Below, piece after piece: positions 1-13,885 of a stretch of 64,000 nt of DNA. The notes under the pieces are model-generated. The model ran no database searches. It was not told where the DNA came from and saw nothing but the letters and a program-made list of their open reading frames with translations. A program made the translations under genes and the position numbers. Position 1 is the first letter of the stretch, and every line of letters begins with the position of its first letter. This stretch comes from Cloeon dipterum (lineage: Eukaryota; Arthropoda; Insecta; Ephemeroptera; Baetidae). The DNA lies in the NCBI RefSeq assembly GCF_949628265.1, contig NC_088787.1, positions 16,234,501 to 16,298,500 on the forward strand, read 5' to 3'.

Positions 1-50
1 ATATTCAGATGAATATCTTCTTTCAATCTTAAATTTCCATTATAATACAG

Positions 51-1565
51 TTAGAAAGTTTGTTTATTCTTTCTCGATGCAAATTCATGAAACCGGTTCC
101 AAATTCTCAACTTCAGCGTCTCAAGGATTTTAGATTCTTCATCAACGTCAGGGTCGCCCTCAGCTACCGCTATCAAAAATTCTCGTTTTTTTATTTCGAA
201 CTTAAAACTACGCCGCAACGTTTCATCCATTAGTGATACAATGTACTCGAGGAACATTTCAGGTGTCATATTTAAAAATTTCTTGATGAACGCATAGCAA
301 TACGTATTCACCCCCATTTTCCAATTATCATCAACACAGTCATCAAAATTGACCGGGTTTAATAAACCTTCATTTGTTTCGTACCTAAATACAGCGTCTG
401 AAATAACAATATATAAGAGCTCAATTTTTGTCTCATTCAATAATGACTCCAGGTGGGTCTTGACATAGTTACGGCTTTCATCACTTACCATTACGTGGAA
501 TTTTCCTACGCTAGGACTTGAGAATTGCCCTTTTTCATAGACAAACTTTCGTAACTCCTCACGATTTTCTTTCATCTCAAAAGCTGTCCAAGAATCACTA
601 TGTTGAGTTGGTCTTAGAAAAATATAAAATGCTATTCGGCTAAGAACGTTTGTGAAAAGCGCATTTAATTGCTTTTTTAAAGCTATTCCGTATTTAACGT
701 AAACATCACTAAGAAACGCTGGCATCTTGTTTGACATGACTAAAGTCAAGCGGAGAAAGTCTCTGAATGACCAAAGCATCTCATCGTCCGTTTTCATATC
801 AGGGATTGGTGTGTCTATGAAAAATATCGATTCATTGAATGAAACATAGTTTTCTCCAATGACTCCCAGCATTTTTCGCAGTAAAAGGATAAAAGACGTC
901 CGTGTCATTGTATTGCGTCTAAATTCGTCGGGTGATGTTAAAACTAAAATTTTCATCTCCTTAGCCGAGTCAAAAATTAGTTTGGTTGTGAATCCAGCGG
1001 TTAAATCCAAACTGATATTGCGGTTGCCTTGAAATCCAGGCCAGTCAATTATCCACCACCCAGACTCATGGTCCAAATCGATGCTTGGAAAAATAGCATC
1101 ATCGTCGTTTCCGGCTGCTTCATCGTTGCCAATTATGCCTTGTCGCAAAATTGTACTAAGTCTGCTTCTTCGGCCATCTCCAAGTATGAGGATCAACTTG
1201 TCTTTGTCGCGAAGGTCTGTTTTTAGATATGCCACCTATTACGCAAAAAAGAAAATGATTTTGATGTCATATTTGTTTTACAATTTTCATTGTGAAATGC
1301 TTTTTACAAAATGAAACCTGTGTAGAATTTTTGCAGGACACTTACTTCCAGAAGACCATCAATATCTAATTCCGACTGGTTTTCATAATTAGAAGCTGCT
1401 ACTGAAGACAGAAGAAGAGTCCAAATAACGAAAGAAACCTGAAAATGTTTCAGCTTTGGTTAAATAAGAAGAAGAAATATTCAAGTTTGATTACACCATA
1501 CTTTACAGTTTTTCATCTACTAGAAACAAATGCAGATAATAAAAACTCACCAAATTTAAGTACAT
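51..1565 (-). CDS. Secreted protein with degenerate GTPase-like domain (3 exons)
   Basis: Exons on the minus strand are 1551-1565, 1346-1438 and 51-1235, all in phase 0 with GT-AG borders, giving about 430 aa. The first 20 residues (MYLNLVSFVIWTLLLSSVAA) look like a cleavable signal peptide, so the product is probably secreted or lumenal. The long exon opens with a hydrophobic strand and a loop (LILILGDGRRSRL) where a GTPase would have its P-loop, but the GxxxxGK[ST] signature is absent. About 35 residues on, IIDWPGF resembles the DxxG switch of AIG1/septin-like GTPases. I infer a GTPase-derived fold that has probably lost nucleotide binding. The exact family and function are not recognised. 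The start is chosen from the signal peptide exon; the long exon alone would have to begin at a GTG. The gene lies antisense to the DIP-like gene, probably inside its intron. Confidence 0.7.
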
Positions 1566-4500
1566 CGTTGTAGCTGTAGAATGATGCGTCTAATGTGTGG
1601 GCGCTGATATCTTCTCTGTGAGAGAAACAAAATGTTCTCTAGACCCGACTGTGTTGTCGTGGAGCAAATATGTACAGTCATAATATTATTCATAATCTTT
1701 ATTGACTATATTTGAACATTTAACATTTCTTAATCCTTTTTCAACTCCAGTGGCCAACTTGACATTCAAAAGCAATACATTTATTGTCACTACATAGAAT
1801 TCACTCTGGTTGTCTGAAACTGTTCATTCGCAATTTATAATGTATGCAAATAAACACAATTCCAATTCCAACCAACAAACCAGCGGGGTCTAGATGTGCG
1901 ATAAAATTGGTTCCCACTGCGCGGATCCAAGTTGGCGTCTGATTGTGGGAAATGTGTGCTCTCTTTGGATTCGCGTACGAGTGTCAAGAATTGGTTTTTA
2001 TACGATCCAAAAGACACAATTAGCACAAGTAATGCAAATTATGTCACAATATTGACGAAGACTCGGTTCTTTTCGCGCATTTTCACGTGACCGTTTTTTC
2101 GCTCCACACTCCACCGGATGCCATATCTGCGCGTCGCACGAATCTGGCCCCCGCTGCAACAAACAAACACATACAATTCACAAAGCAAACATTTTTGAAA
2201 TGTATTCACGTTTCTTTTATATTGTTCATTTAATTTTGTTTCAATGTGACTGGTGTTAATACACGGATAGTAAAAGAGTAGCTTCAATTGCTGTATGGCA
2301 GAGAGTGCATATCTGCATACGTCACCCTGGCCTTTATTATTTAGGAAACTAAAATGATCTCTTTAAAAATGGACATCGGAGAATCCTCTATTGTTTTCGA
2401 ATTATGATCAATACGCACATGTTAATATTGTGAATTTTTGCGAGTAGAGCGACTGAAGAATTTGATATTCTAAAACATCTCGCAATTTGGATTTTTCGAG
2501 CTAGTTTTAAATTTGATGAGCAACGTCTGCAGAGTACCCAGTTCGTCGGCCTGTGCACGCGTTGAACGTTGAACGAGGCTGGAATCAGATTTGGGTAGGC
2601 TGTTTGCCGGGCGCGCGCGTCGTGCCGGTCGCATAACTCAAAAATGGATCGCTGACGCACACGTCTCGTTCCTCCTTTGCCTGCCAGCCGTGCTGGGTCG
2701 GCTCTGCTCTTCCTTTCTCGTTTTATAATTCATACGCGGTGGTGATAAATATTTTTGCCTCTGTGACAATTCACACCTGCTCACCGCGCAATCATTGTCT
2801 TCTTTCTTTCTTCTTTCACTTCTTGCAGCGCGCTGAGCAACTTTTTCCCTTTTTTCATCACCAGAGATGACAGGCTTGCCAAGTCGAGGCGCTCACTCTC
2901 TTCTTGTAACTTTTGCCGCTTGAAATATTCATGGCGCGCTTTGATACGTAACACGAAGAGACGCGTTAAATTGATTGAGCAGCGCTACATGAAAGCGTCG
3001 CCGCCGCCGCTGTCATCTTGCATGAGCCAGCGACTTATTTACCTGCTGCGCGTCTCTTTATTATCTCAAATTTAATTTTGCCACGCGCGCCTTAAAGGCC
3101 GCTTAAGCCGCTTTCGCGCGGAAAACATTTTTCAAGGAAAAAATCACTCGCACAATGGACCCGCACTCCCCTTCTGGAAAAGTAGAGCGTGTGCGTGTTA
3201 TGAGTTTGGAGTTGCTCTCACCTTTGTGTTTTCGCCACAACACATGAAACTAATCCTCTCGCAGATTTCCTTTCATTTGACGCATTTCATAAAAGTTTTC
3301 ACTTAAATCCGTCATGAAACACCAATGAAGAACTGCAAATACTTTTTCAGTTGATGATATTGGGTATAGAATTGGTATGAGTTTCATAGAAAACCTTTTG
3401 TATTTTATTTATTTATTTATTTTGCCAAATAAGTTCACTGGGTAATTCTTACATAATTATAAACTATGGTAAAAAACCTGTCTGTATGCTCTACCATCAC
3501 ATTTTGCACTCGCAAAAAACGAAGTTCCTTTTCCAGCAAGTATTCCAACCTCTGAAACGAGTGGAACGTGCTGAAATGGTGGACATGAATTTTTGCACTG
3601 GCCGCACGAGAGGTCATCCTCTGCTGTTGCTATCTCAAAATTCAGTGCATGCTCCATTGTCCGCAGATAGATAGCAGAAAGTGCTGTTGCGTTGATCAAA
3701 GGGGGCTGCAGAGCAAAACACCACGTTCACTTTTGACATTTCCACCTCATTTGGTAGGACAGAGAACCAAACTGCCTGCGTCGAGATGTGCCAGCCAAAT
3801 TGACTGTAATGGAAAAATAAAAGCTTCTTGCTCTCCACGCTTCGTCTTCTCCGTTTTTCCTTTTTATTGCGATCGCTCTGCGCTCCAGTATCCGCATGGC
3901 GAAAAATTTAATATCAACATCAGAAAATTTATTCCATAATCCCACTTCCTCTTTTTAAGTTTATGAATAAAAAGCTATGTGCGCAAAAGGAAAGGAGGTT
4001 TATTTGCGAGGAAAATGACATAAACAAACAGGTTAACCTCGGTACGAACAAAAAAATCATTGCTGCTAAGTGGAGTTTTCTCCTCGCTTGCTGCAGGGTA
4101 ACACACGCAAAACTAAGGGTATGCGAGTTTTTGTTAATGCACTCGTTCAAAGGGCAAAAGCCTACTAATTAGGAGATAAAACAGAACGCGTGCACGACTC
4201 GCAGCTGCAATCACCATATCAAAAGCCAACTGAATGAGATATGCGCAAAATATTTGCTCTCTTTGCACAGAGAGTTCGCGTCGAGTGCTCAGCAGGTTGA
4301 TAATTTCCGCTGTCGCGCAGGCAGATTATAAAAAGTGTGTAGAGGGATTGAGCCGAGTAAGACCTGTCGGTAGTATGCGCACGACAAGGGAATATCCTGA
4401 TAAATAAAATTCTCGTCGGATGAGAGAAAATAACTGCGTCAACCACATTTCTGATGTTATTGGAGTCCTGGAATATTTTGAGTTTTATTAAATTAGCTTT

Positions 4501-6820
4501 TTTCGTCACATGTTGCGTCTAAATTTTATGAAAAAATACCTATTCAGTAAACAGCGATTATGATTTAGGTTATTCAAGACCGTACGTATTTTAGAAAGTT
4601 TTGATATTTATCAAACGATAAACAGCTTGAACATTCTAAAAGCAAAACATCCTAAAAGAGAGTTGAAAACACAGATTAGCTCAAGTTCAAAGAGCCTGAT
4701 TGAAAACAAACGTAATCCACTCTACTCAGATAAATTTACCGGCTGCGTAACAATTTCCTTATTACGCACGGCAAAAGCGAGAGATACAGTGTGTAAAGTC
4801 ATGCTCATTAAACTACTCGCTCAGAGGGAAAAGTTACCGCACGTATGCCCTTTGCAGCTATTCGTAGCAACTTTGTGACTATGAAGGCGCTACATCAAAT
4901 ATACGAACCGCATTTGCGAGAGAATCGAGATTCCTGGAAACAACCCATATCGTTTGTCTGCGTGTAGTGCTCGTGAAAGGGAGCAAAAATTATTTTGCTC
5001 AGCGTTTGCACGCGCGCGGTGCGAAGTATAAAAGGATCATCATTTGCATACGCACAATAAGTTTAATGTGATTAACGCTTGAATAATCACTGCCTCTCGG
5101 TGTAATCCCTGTGACGCCCGACGCTCTCGCTGCAGCAGCAGTTTGATTGTTGTGTTGTTGTCCTGCAGAGCAAGGAGGTGTTGGCTTGGCAAGGAACTTT
5201 CTTGCATGCTACTCTTTGCCGGTGCGTGGGTAACGAGGTCTGCACTAATTATCGCCCAGCGAACAGCGTAAGCAGATTACGCCAATTACTTATACATCTA
5301 CAACGGTAATTGGCCTCCTGATCTGCATACACCCTGCGCTGTTGTACAGCTGCGAAAGGCACTTTTTCTTACTTATATGTGCCGCTGCAGCGCAAACGCA
5401 AATGCCAAGTGGGGAAGATTGCAGGAAAAGCGCTTGCACCACTTCAAAATAAATCCAATTATGCACAGATTGCTCGGATAATGTTAGAGAGCAGCTCAAA
5501 ACAATTATATTTTAATGGTTCAATTAGTAAATTGTCAGTGGATTGGAAAAAAAAGGAAACCAGGGATTTATTTGTGCTGGGAATCTTTAACTATCAATGT
5601 TCCTGTAATCTACTAGCATTTCATTTTGTATTTTCATCGTCTGCTATGCTTCTTACAAAACTATGGAAACATCAGATTTCTGTGGCACAATGTTTATTTA
5701 TTTTTATACGGTAATTTCAGTCTCAATTAGTTAGAACCTATAATTCATGGGCTAGAATGGAACATGCTCCAATAGCAACACGGAAAAATAAATAGCTATA
5801 CACCGAAGGAGCTGCCTGTAAATTCAACTGAAACATTATGACATCTTTCAGTGGTTCCATTTTTCAAATATCTTTGAGTGCATCTGCATTCATTGGCATT
5901 AAAAACAACTGATTCCATTCTAGTATTCTAATTTTCTTTATTATTTTTCTGCAGGGCACCTAAACATCATTAGAATTTTCCGATTGTTTTTACTTTTCTG
6001 GTCATGTATAGCTTGTCACGGTTAACCAAGTCGAGGGAATGGTCCATTCATCGCAACGTTTGCTCGCTCAGTTCCAGGGTTCGCCAAAACCTGCATTTTA
6101 CCGAAAAACTCCCTGCATATAAAAAAATGTTTTTTCGGTGCAATATTTGACGCATTTCTCAAAACACATCACGTATTTGTATAAGTGGTCATAAATTCTT
6201 TAAACTTTTTTTAACTTAAGATGACCAAAATATAAATTTAAAATATATTTTTATACTCTGTCTTATTTGGCGCTAAATATGACCTTTTTGAGTGTCAAAA
6301 TCGGAACACCCCAAATTTGAAGTTATTTGAGCGAAAAAACATTGGTGCAAAACTGGCGAATCCTGCTCATTTCACACACGCCAAAAGGACAAATAGCTCA
6401 CTTCTTACAAATTTATTTATGAATTCCGTAAAAAGCGTGCCTCATGAACGTTTCAATTTTGGTTGACCATAGCAGGGGTGAGGGGAAAACTCTGGGCCAA
6501 TTTAAAGAGCCTTTAAGAGCTGATTAGCTATAAATAATATGTATTTAATGCGTCAATCTCCATAGGTATGTATTTCAAACCCACGACCCTGCTTTCCTTT
6601 CTGGACGAGCTAATTAAGCCGTCTCCCCTCTCTATAATTATGGCTATAAGAAAATAAGGCTCATAACTCGTAAGGAATCGGCGCTGCTGACAGTGTCATG
6701 TCTCACACGAAGAGGAAATATTTTGGGGGCCCTTCTAAAGAACCCGTTTGATTCAAGCCATCACTTTAGCGAGCCAATTGTAAATTAACTCTAACAGAGC
6801 AATGTTTATGTGTGTTTCAG
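1566..6820. other. Gene-free stretch, probably intron of the DIP-like gene
   Basis: I find no exon here with codon structure and splice sites that I would defend. It includes a GC- and CpG-richer part around 2560-3140 and a short (TTTA)n run at about 3404-3424. The DIP gene needs a signal peptide, a first Ig domain and half of the second upstream of 6821. I looked for the conserved first-domain motifs (the WTLHI and YMCQ regions) on the plus strand and did not see them, so those exons are probably left of the window. Confidence 0.5.
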
Positions 6821-9800
6821 TGTCCAACTTCCAGGGAGAATTCCTGAAGCTTACCAAGGTAACGCGCTCTGAGATGGGAGCGTACCTGTGCATTGCTTCA
6901 AACGGCATCCCACCGTCGGTCAGCAAGAGGATCATGGTCAGCGTGCATTGTGAGTGACGCACTTCATTCAAAAATCATTAATCAGCGACGCGGCTGACCT
7001 CTTAAATTAATGGCGTCAATAATTGATACGAAACAAAGGGGTCCGCTAATTAGGACACACCATCAATCTCGTCGGGCGCCGCTCTCGTCGAAGAGGGAAC
7101 GCGATTAATCATACAGCCGCGAGCGTGTTGTTTTTTCAAAGTCTGCGCCGCCGAAACGCATTATGGCGCGCGCCGCGATGGTCAGCGCGCGATGATTCAT
7201 TGAGTGTCAACCGCACTCTCCCGCCGTCATTGATTTTTTTCCGCACGCGCTAATCAACTGGAAAGCATCCCAAATTTAATAACACTGCTATTAGCCACTC
7301 GACATTTGAATGAACGTGGCGCGCGTCCGATCAATAGCTGCCCGCCTTTCATGCTAATTATACGCTTCCCTTTGTGTTTGCTGCGATTTTTGATTTGCAC
7401 CCTCGATAAATGACAATTTCATCTAAACTCGCGGCCAGTCAGAGCCAGCTATTGTCTGCAGCAGGCTGAGCAGACCGTTGACAGCCAATTTAGTTGTGCA
7501 CCCCGTGTTTTTATTGCCTCACTCTCTCTACCTGCGCAGCGCGATTATTGAATAGTCAGAGAGCCGCCGATATTATAATTGCCGCAACCGTCCGTCCGCT
7601 CGTTTTGCTGATCGCTCTCTCGCTCTGTTATTGGATCAGCCGGTCTGATTTCAATCTTTCTCTCTGCAGTTGGCACAGATATAATCGATTTCAAACCGTG
7701 TTCCCGTCGAGCTGCCATGAAAGTGCCGAAAATTAGTTTAAAGGCTGACAATCACGTTGTTCGCACTCCGCAGTCATATTTTATGCGATACCACTCCAGT
7801 TCAAATTGTCAACGAGCCATTATAGCCAATCTTGCCTGCCGTTTTTAATCCGATTATGATTTATTCATTTGCAGTTCATCCAGTCATTCAAGTTCCCAAT
7901 CAACTAGTTGGAGCACCGCTCGGAACAGACGTAACTCTCGAGTGTCACGTGGAAGCATCTCCGCGGTCAATCAACTACTGGGTTCGAGACACAGGTACAA
8001 TCTTTAATTAATCCCGGATAGGTGAGAAATGTGACACCTATTATCAGCCAGCGAATAAGAAAACACAGCATACAATTTTCAATCGGAAACAAATAATTTT
8101 TGGTTATTTTACTTCTTTTGTAACGAACCAAATTTGTGCATTTGATTCGATTAGTGGCAGTCACGTGTATGCTGATCGCTTGGACAACACTGCTCACCCA
8201 CATATACACACGCATCACGACACGAAAATAAAATGCCCCCAGTCGGTCCCAGAGGAGCGAAAGACAACACCCCTGCTCATCGTCGTCCCTTAGGACGGAG
8301 CTGTCCTTCTCTTTGCATAGCTGACCGCCCTGCCTGTTTGCCGACTATGGGGCGGGTGGTTTTCGCAATTTGCCGCTTCAGTTGGCTCATGTCCGTCGGC
8401 TCGGCAGGCGCGACGGCTGCCGAGCCAAAAATTGAAAATTAAAACGGCCCCGCAAGTGGCAAAAATGAGTAGGCGGACGTGCCATTAAGTGTAAACTCGT
8501 CGTCGTGTGCGTGCGTGTGTTGTAATTTCGCTAATGACCGTGTAGTTTAATTTGTCTGAGTGCAAAGTTGGGTGTGCTGCAGTGCGAACGTCTTTGTTCT
8601 AGGAGAAATGGTGATCTCGAGCGAAAAATACGACGTGCAGACCATCAGCAAGTCCATGTTCGAGGTGAAAATGATCCTGAACATCAGGAGTCTGGCCAAG
8701 ACGGATGCTGGCTCGTATCGCTGCGTCGCCAAAAATTCGCTGGGTGAGGTCGACAGCAGCATCCGACTCTATGGTAAGTCGTGTTCATCTGCACACCGAG
8801 GAGGGTGCGAATGAGAACCTCCCACAAGAGGCCTGTTCCCTACACTCAACCAAAGATCGTTGTTTCATTTTTGTCGTGTGCATGCTTTTTCAAAAGCACA
8901 TTCGTCTCTTTGTGTTTTGAAAATCTTCAGTAATAATAATAATTTATGCGGATTTCAAATTGTTTCAAGTTAAAGGTTTTTAAGAGGTAAATGAATGACA
9001 AGATTTCATCCTCGTATATTTCAGAGTTATATAATTAAACTTGACCAGTTTTGGCGAATCAATATCCGTCTTATTTCATGAGTATGCCACAGCCGGCTCC
9101 ACAAGACAAAACAAACAGATAAAAATCAACGAGGATTGAATCTATATTATTCATTTACCTCTCAAGAATGCAACAAACCTCAAACCTGTTTTCAAGAATT
9201 AAGGGTTTTAGTCAAATATTACGAATTGAAAAACCCACTTCCCTAAATCCCCAATGTGTGATTAAAATAATGTGTGAGATTCATATTTTCCAAATTACAC
9301 TGGCTTTGAAAGCGGAACGAGCATAATCCCACTTCACTCGTTTTAGTACTTGATTAATTTTGTCAATTTGCATAGAGCAAGCAGAGTTATTTTATGAATT
9401 TAACCTGAGAGTGTTTAGAATAATTTATCAATTATAGTTTCCATTCAACAGCGTTAAATATTAAGGGGCAGTGTTTTTAAATATATAATCTATATATTTA
9501 GGAAAAAATGTTGTTTCTGGGAAATGTTTGACAAACAAAGGAAAGCAAGTTTTAAAACTTTCGTATTGATCAAAATTAGCAATACTTGTGGTCGAATCAT
9601 AACAGAAATATAGGTGAACGTGTTTAGATTCACGCTTTCGCCGTCTATGTTAGAGCAACCGGCAGGTCATTTATAACACAGGAGTATTTCTTGTTGCCAA
9701 AACAGCTAAACTCCGTGGAAATTTCTCTTGGATCGTTTTGTATGTGACGCAATGTTGCGCACATTACACATCCATACGATTAAATGGATTCCTCCCATTT

Positions 9801-11686
9801 CCCCAGATGGAAAACACTCTCCATCACGCGCGCGTGAATGTATTCAGCCACTTTTTGCAATATCAAATTTCGTCGAGCGCAGCTGTAAAAAACCGGTCAA
9901 ATAAACTCTCTGCTAGCGCCACTTATGTTTATCGCTTTCAATTTTTTGTCTTTCAATTCTGATTAATGAGTATTTTAGCTCGTTCACTTGCTCAAACACA
10001 CGCAGTGCTGTGCGTTAATGCTCGCGCGCTATAAACACAGCACAGCAGCTCACCCCCGCATTGTGTATGTTTGTTTATTAGAACCCTATGCTACTCTTGC
10101 CCATTGGAACTACCAATTTTTGATAAAATTTTTAGGTCGCTCAATGTTTCAAGTATGCAATAATAATTAATTATAATCTGTAAAAACAGGAGAAATTATA
10201 TAATCAGGAAACTTTATGAAACGAGAAGGAAATTAAATTTCTTATATTTTTTGTTGGTTATTGAGGAGTCATTCCCTAAGAGGAAAATATTTCAAGAAAT
10301 ATTTTTATATTAAATCTCTTGATTGGGCAGAAGTTGAGGCTATCAGGAACGTACACAGAATTTAAAGGAGGATTTTCCCTTACAATTTAGAAATAGCTTC
10401 AAGCAATAAAAGATGGGGAATTTTGGCTTATGGATTTTTGAGACAGATATTTCTGCAGGGAGAACGAGCAACGGGGTTTCACACGATTTTGTCCCTTCCT
10501 TTCATTCTAATTATATTAAACAAGAATAAGTGCATTTGATCGTCTCCAACGACCGCTGGTTCAAAATTTCCTGCACTTATACATTATACAGCACAAGTTA
10601 AGTTCTGCCAATGAGGCCTGAGGAGCCGATACAACTCGCTCTGTACGGTACGGAATCATGTGAGAAATATTATTCTCTTCAAAAACTTCTCTTGACAATC
10701 GACTTACTCCGTCTACCACGCTGCTTTCATATTTCTGTCTAGTGTAATTTTCACATGAATAGCTGCCCTGTAAAGCTGAACAAGCACCAGCCTATAGTTA
10801 TCCGCAATTGGCCCGACTAATGAAGTTAAAAATAAATATTCATTTAAACCCACCTATCCGGGATTTTAAAATCCACACTTAGTACATTCATTAAATTTGT
10901 TAATTTTCTCTAATTTAAAAAAATATGTTTGCTGTTGTAGGAAAATTTTAAAATGGGTAATTGATCAAGGGAAATGCCTGTGTGGCTTTTAATAAGATTA
11001 CTTATTTCTACTGACTTATTATAAAATCCTCTGCCTTCTTTGGCATCTATCAACTATGGTAATTTGTAAGTCTTTATATATCGCACCATTTTCTTTGCCG
11101 CAATATTTAACAGACAAAACGTTTTCGGTGCTCAATTTCAACAATTTCCTTCCCTTGCTTGCATTTGTGCAATATTTTGTTGGTAGTATCAACATTTCAT
11201 GTAAATAGGAAAGAAGAAAGAGCATTATTTGAACTGCCGCAGGGCTCTATTCATGAATGAAGCGCGCACTCCCCTGTTAATCTGATTTTCCCCAATCGTG
11301 ATGCCTTCGGCGTTCAGGTGCAAAAAGCCGTGTGCACGCCAGTCATTAATCATCCGAAAAAAATTGTTGCAGAAATACCGGGCCCGACCCGCAAGCCGCA
11401 GCCTCCGGGCCGATTCAACCCGCCGCACTACGACGAAGAGGAGGACTACCCGGACCAACTAGGCTCGGCCGAGCAGGAGGCCGAGGAGGAGATGACCAAC
11501 ATCGTGGCCGACCGGAACCCAACCAGGGGCGGTCCTCACCCCACCCTCTTGCCCCCTGGCAAGAAAAACAACCATGTGGTGTTCTCCGAGCGCGAGGCCG
11601 AGTCGGACGACTCGTCGAGCGCCGCCACTTCTGGTGTGGCGCCGGTTGCGACGCTGCTGGTAGCCCTTCTGCTGCTGGCAATCTGA
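6821..11686 (+). CDS. DIP/lachesin-like Ig-domain GPI-anchored cell-surface protein, 3' part
   Basis: Four exons: 6821-6949, 7875-7994, 8603-8773 and 11373-11686, with matching phases (2-nt start, then 1, 1, 1). The first carries the end of Ig domain 2 (EFLKLTKVTRSEMGAYLCIA, then SNGIPPSVSKR). The second begins domain 3 (NQLVGAPLGTDVTLECHVEA) and includes the core Trp. The third closes domain 3 (KTDAGSYRCVAKNSLGE). The last is a Pro- and acid-rich linker ending in a hydrophobic tail (VATLLVALLLLAI) with no cytoplasmic residues, typical of a GPI signal. The motifs match insect Dpr-interacting proteins (DIPs) and lachesin, which act in neuronal adhesion and synaptic partner choice. I cannot tell which paralogue it is. 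The gene is incomplete at the 5' side. Confidence 0.88.
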
Positions 11687-13885
11687 CTCTGACTTGCATA
11701 TCGTGACAATAATTGGATGAAACACGGCGGTGGCGTTGTTCTTTGCCTTAATCTAGCAATAAATATGAATGATGAGAGACGGACACATTGCAATTGACGA
11801 GGGACGTACGGGCGGCGCCACCACTTCGACACCGGTGCCGACCCAGACGCGAGCTCCGAGTTGGACGCGTTGTTATTGTTGTTGCTTAGTGTGCTATGAC
11901 GCCTCGTCGATGAAGTTATTTATCGTCTGTATGCATATAATAAATATTTCCCTCTGTGAGTGTGCACTGTGCAGATCCCATCCGATTTTGTGGTCGCTCT
12001 CGCAACGCTGACGAGTGAGCGAGCGCGCGTGTGCGTGAAATTTAAGGGCCCCCTGTTGAATTGTGTATCTCTATATATAAAGATAAAAATTGATGAAATA
12101 AATTGTGTATGATTCACCGATCAATCCTCACAGAGACAATTATATTTGTTTTTGCTGGCGACTGCTGCTGTGCTTGTTTGATAATGGACTGTTGGAATAA
12201 ATGGGAAAAGCGTGCGATGATCATGAGACATATCTGCTGAAATATGAGATATATGTACAACGAATCATCGCTATAATGATAAATTGTTATCATCCGAATC
12301 CTAAGAAGTATTATCCATTTACGTTTTGAAATGTGCACTCGCTTTATAAAAGAAATTGAGCTTCTCAAAAGACGATTTTGGTAGTGGTAGGAAAAGACTG
12401 CTTTGCTGACATCCTTTGATCCGTATTAATTTTTTGTGACATAAAGTGTTGCTATGTAAATCCCCTGTGATCCTTGGTTGTGCAAATCTTTTGTTTCAAA
12501 GACTCTGCGCAAGTGAGCAAGTCAAATATTCCCATGTATAACAAAAATGTTTAATATTTAAGTGATGTAAAAATACCACGATTGCGATATTATAATCACA
12601 GCTGAATCAACGCAAAGACAGAAGTGTTATGCTATCTATTATGTTAATTAAATCATTATATCTCTCCACTGCTGAATGTACGATACTATGTAAACTAACT
12701 AACCTCATGCAGTGAATTTTATGATTAAAAATCATGTCGCAACAAAAAATTAATTTTCTTTAAGTTCTCGTCCCCGACGAATAACTGAAATCATATCAGA
12801 TTCAAAGGTAATGAAAGAATTGTTAGCTTCCAATTTTACTTCTTTTTGAACACCATGAACTGTTTTAGTTGATCACTTTACTGAATCATTGACGTAAGAG
12901 TCCTTTTGTCCATTTTGGAGAATAACGCGAACAAAAGAATTTTCTCATACAAATACGGAGATACGCTCTAACTGAAAGGACGGCAATTGGTTTTGGAAAG
13001 TGGCCAGTGCCATGTGTTATTCGCTTTAAAAGATGAAGTCGTGCAGAACTAATGCGCTAGGAAGAAGGAATCGGTAAAGAATGGTTTTACTGCAACTGAC
13101 AGCAGGATCCCTTGCTTGCATTTTTGAGCAAATAATTTATAATTGCGTTTAAGCGTGAACGAGCATAAAGAGGCGATTATCTATTTATTTTAACAGAAAA
13201 AAATGAAAGAATCAATCATAATGATTATAATTATGCAATGATAATTTAATGAAAACAAGAGGTGGCTCTACTCTGCGCAGAATTGTCTGACAGAGACCCT
13301 AGTTGAAGGTAAAAAGAGAGAATGTATAATTTAATTTTTTTTAGTTGATAAGAGCAGGCTGCTCATCCTAAATCATTCCCGCGCATAGTAGTGATTTTGC
13401 AATTTAATAGTTTTATTCTCGTTTTATTTAAAAATTTCCGTATTTAAGATTGAAGAATAAGAATTTTCCAACCTTTTTGCTTAATTTGTATTTCTCAAGC
13501 TGCAAATATGCAATCTTTAAAATTTTTCTTAAATTAGGCCCACTTGCACAGCATAACTTATAATAATAATAATTATGCTGTTTCAAAATCTGTTGAAACA
13601 GCAGGCACCACCTTACGGACACGGAGATAAGTTTATGAATAGCAGAGTTGGCGCCAAAACGAGTAAAAATATTTGTGACAGCGTGCGCTTCGATTCTGCG
13701 CAACCCGTCTCAGATCTAGGATGCGCAGAATCTCACGGAGTTGAATACTTCGAAAACAAATGAAAATTGTTGTTTTTGTATGCCGCCCAAGAATTATTAT
13801 TATTGTGTGTCGCCGGTTTTTCGTGAATTTAGCTCGGAATTAAGTGAACCTATGTAATTTTGGTAATTTTGAGTTAAGTGCAACA
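11687..13885. other. 3' UTR of the DIP-like gene and intergenic DNA
   Basis: AATAAA hexamers occur at 11758-11763 and further on near 11940 and 12096, so the DIP-like gene may have alternative 3' ends. From about 12100 to the TRRAP start the DNA is AT-rich and I see no coding exon. The TRRAP promoter must lie in the last part, but I cannot assign specific elements. Confidence 0.5.

Noticed and set aside
2039-2287. Minus-strand open frame after a good acceptor (near 2157)
   Set aside because: The residues show no family pattern and no downstream donor keeps a frame. It could be a non-coding exon of the neighbouring secreted gene, but nothing proves it.
6563-6622. tRNA-like fragment on the minus strand (AGCTCG...GTGGGTTTGAAAT)
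   Set aside because: It only weakly resembles A and B boxes, with no cloverleaf and no poly(A) tail; too degenerate to call a tRNA or SINE.
12008-12048. CTGACGAG followed downstream by GAAA, a possible second hammerhead
   Set aside because: No stem II can form between the two core elements and no GUC with stem I complement follows.
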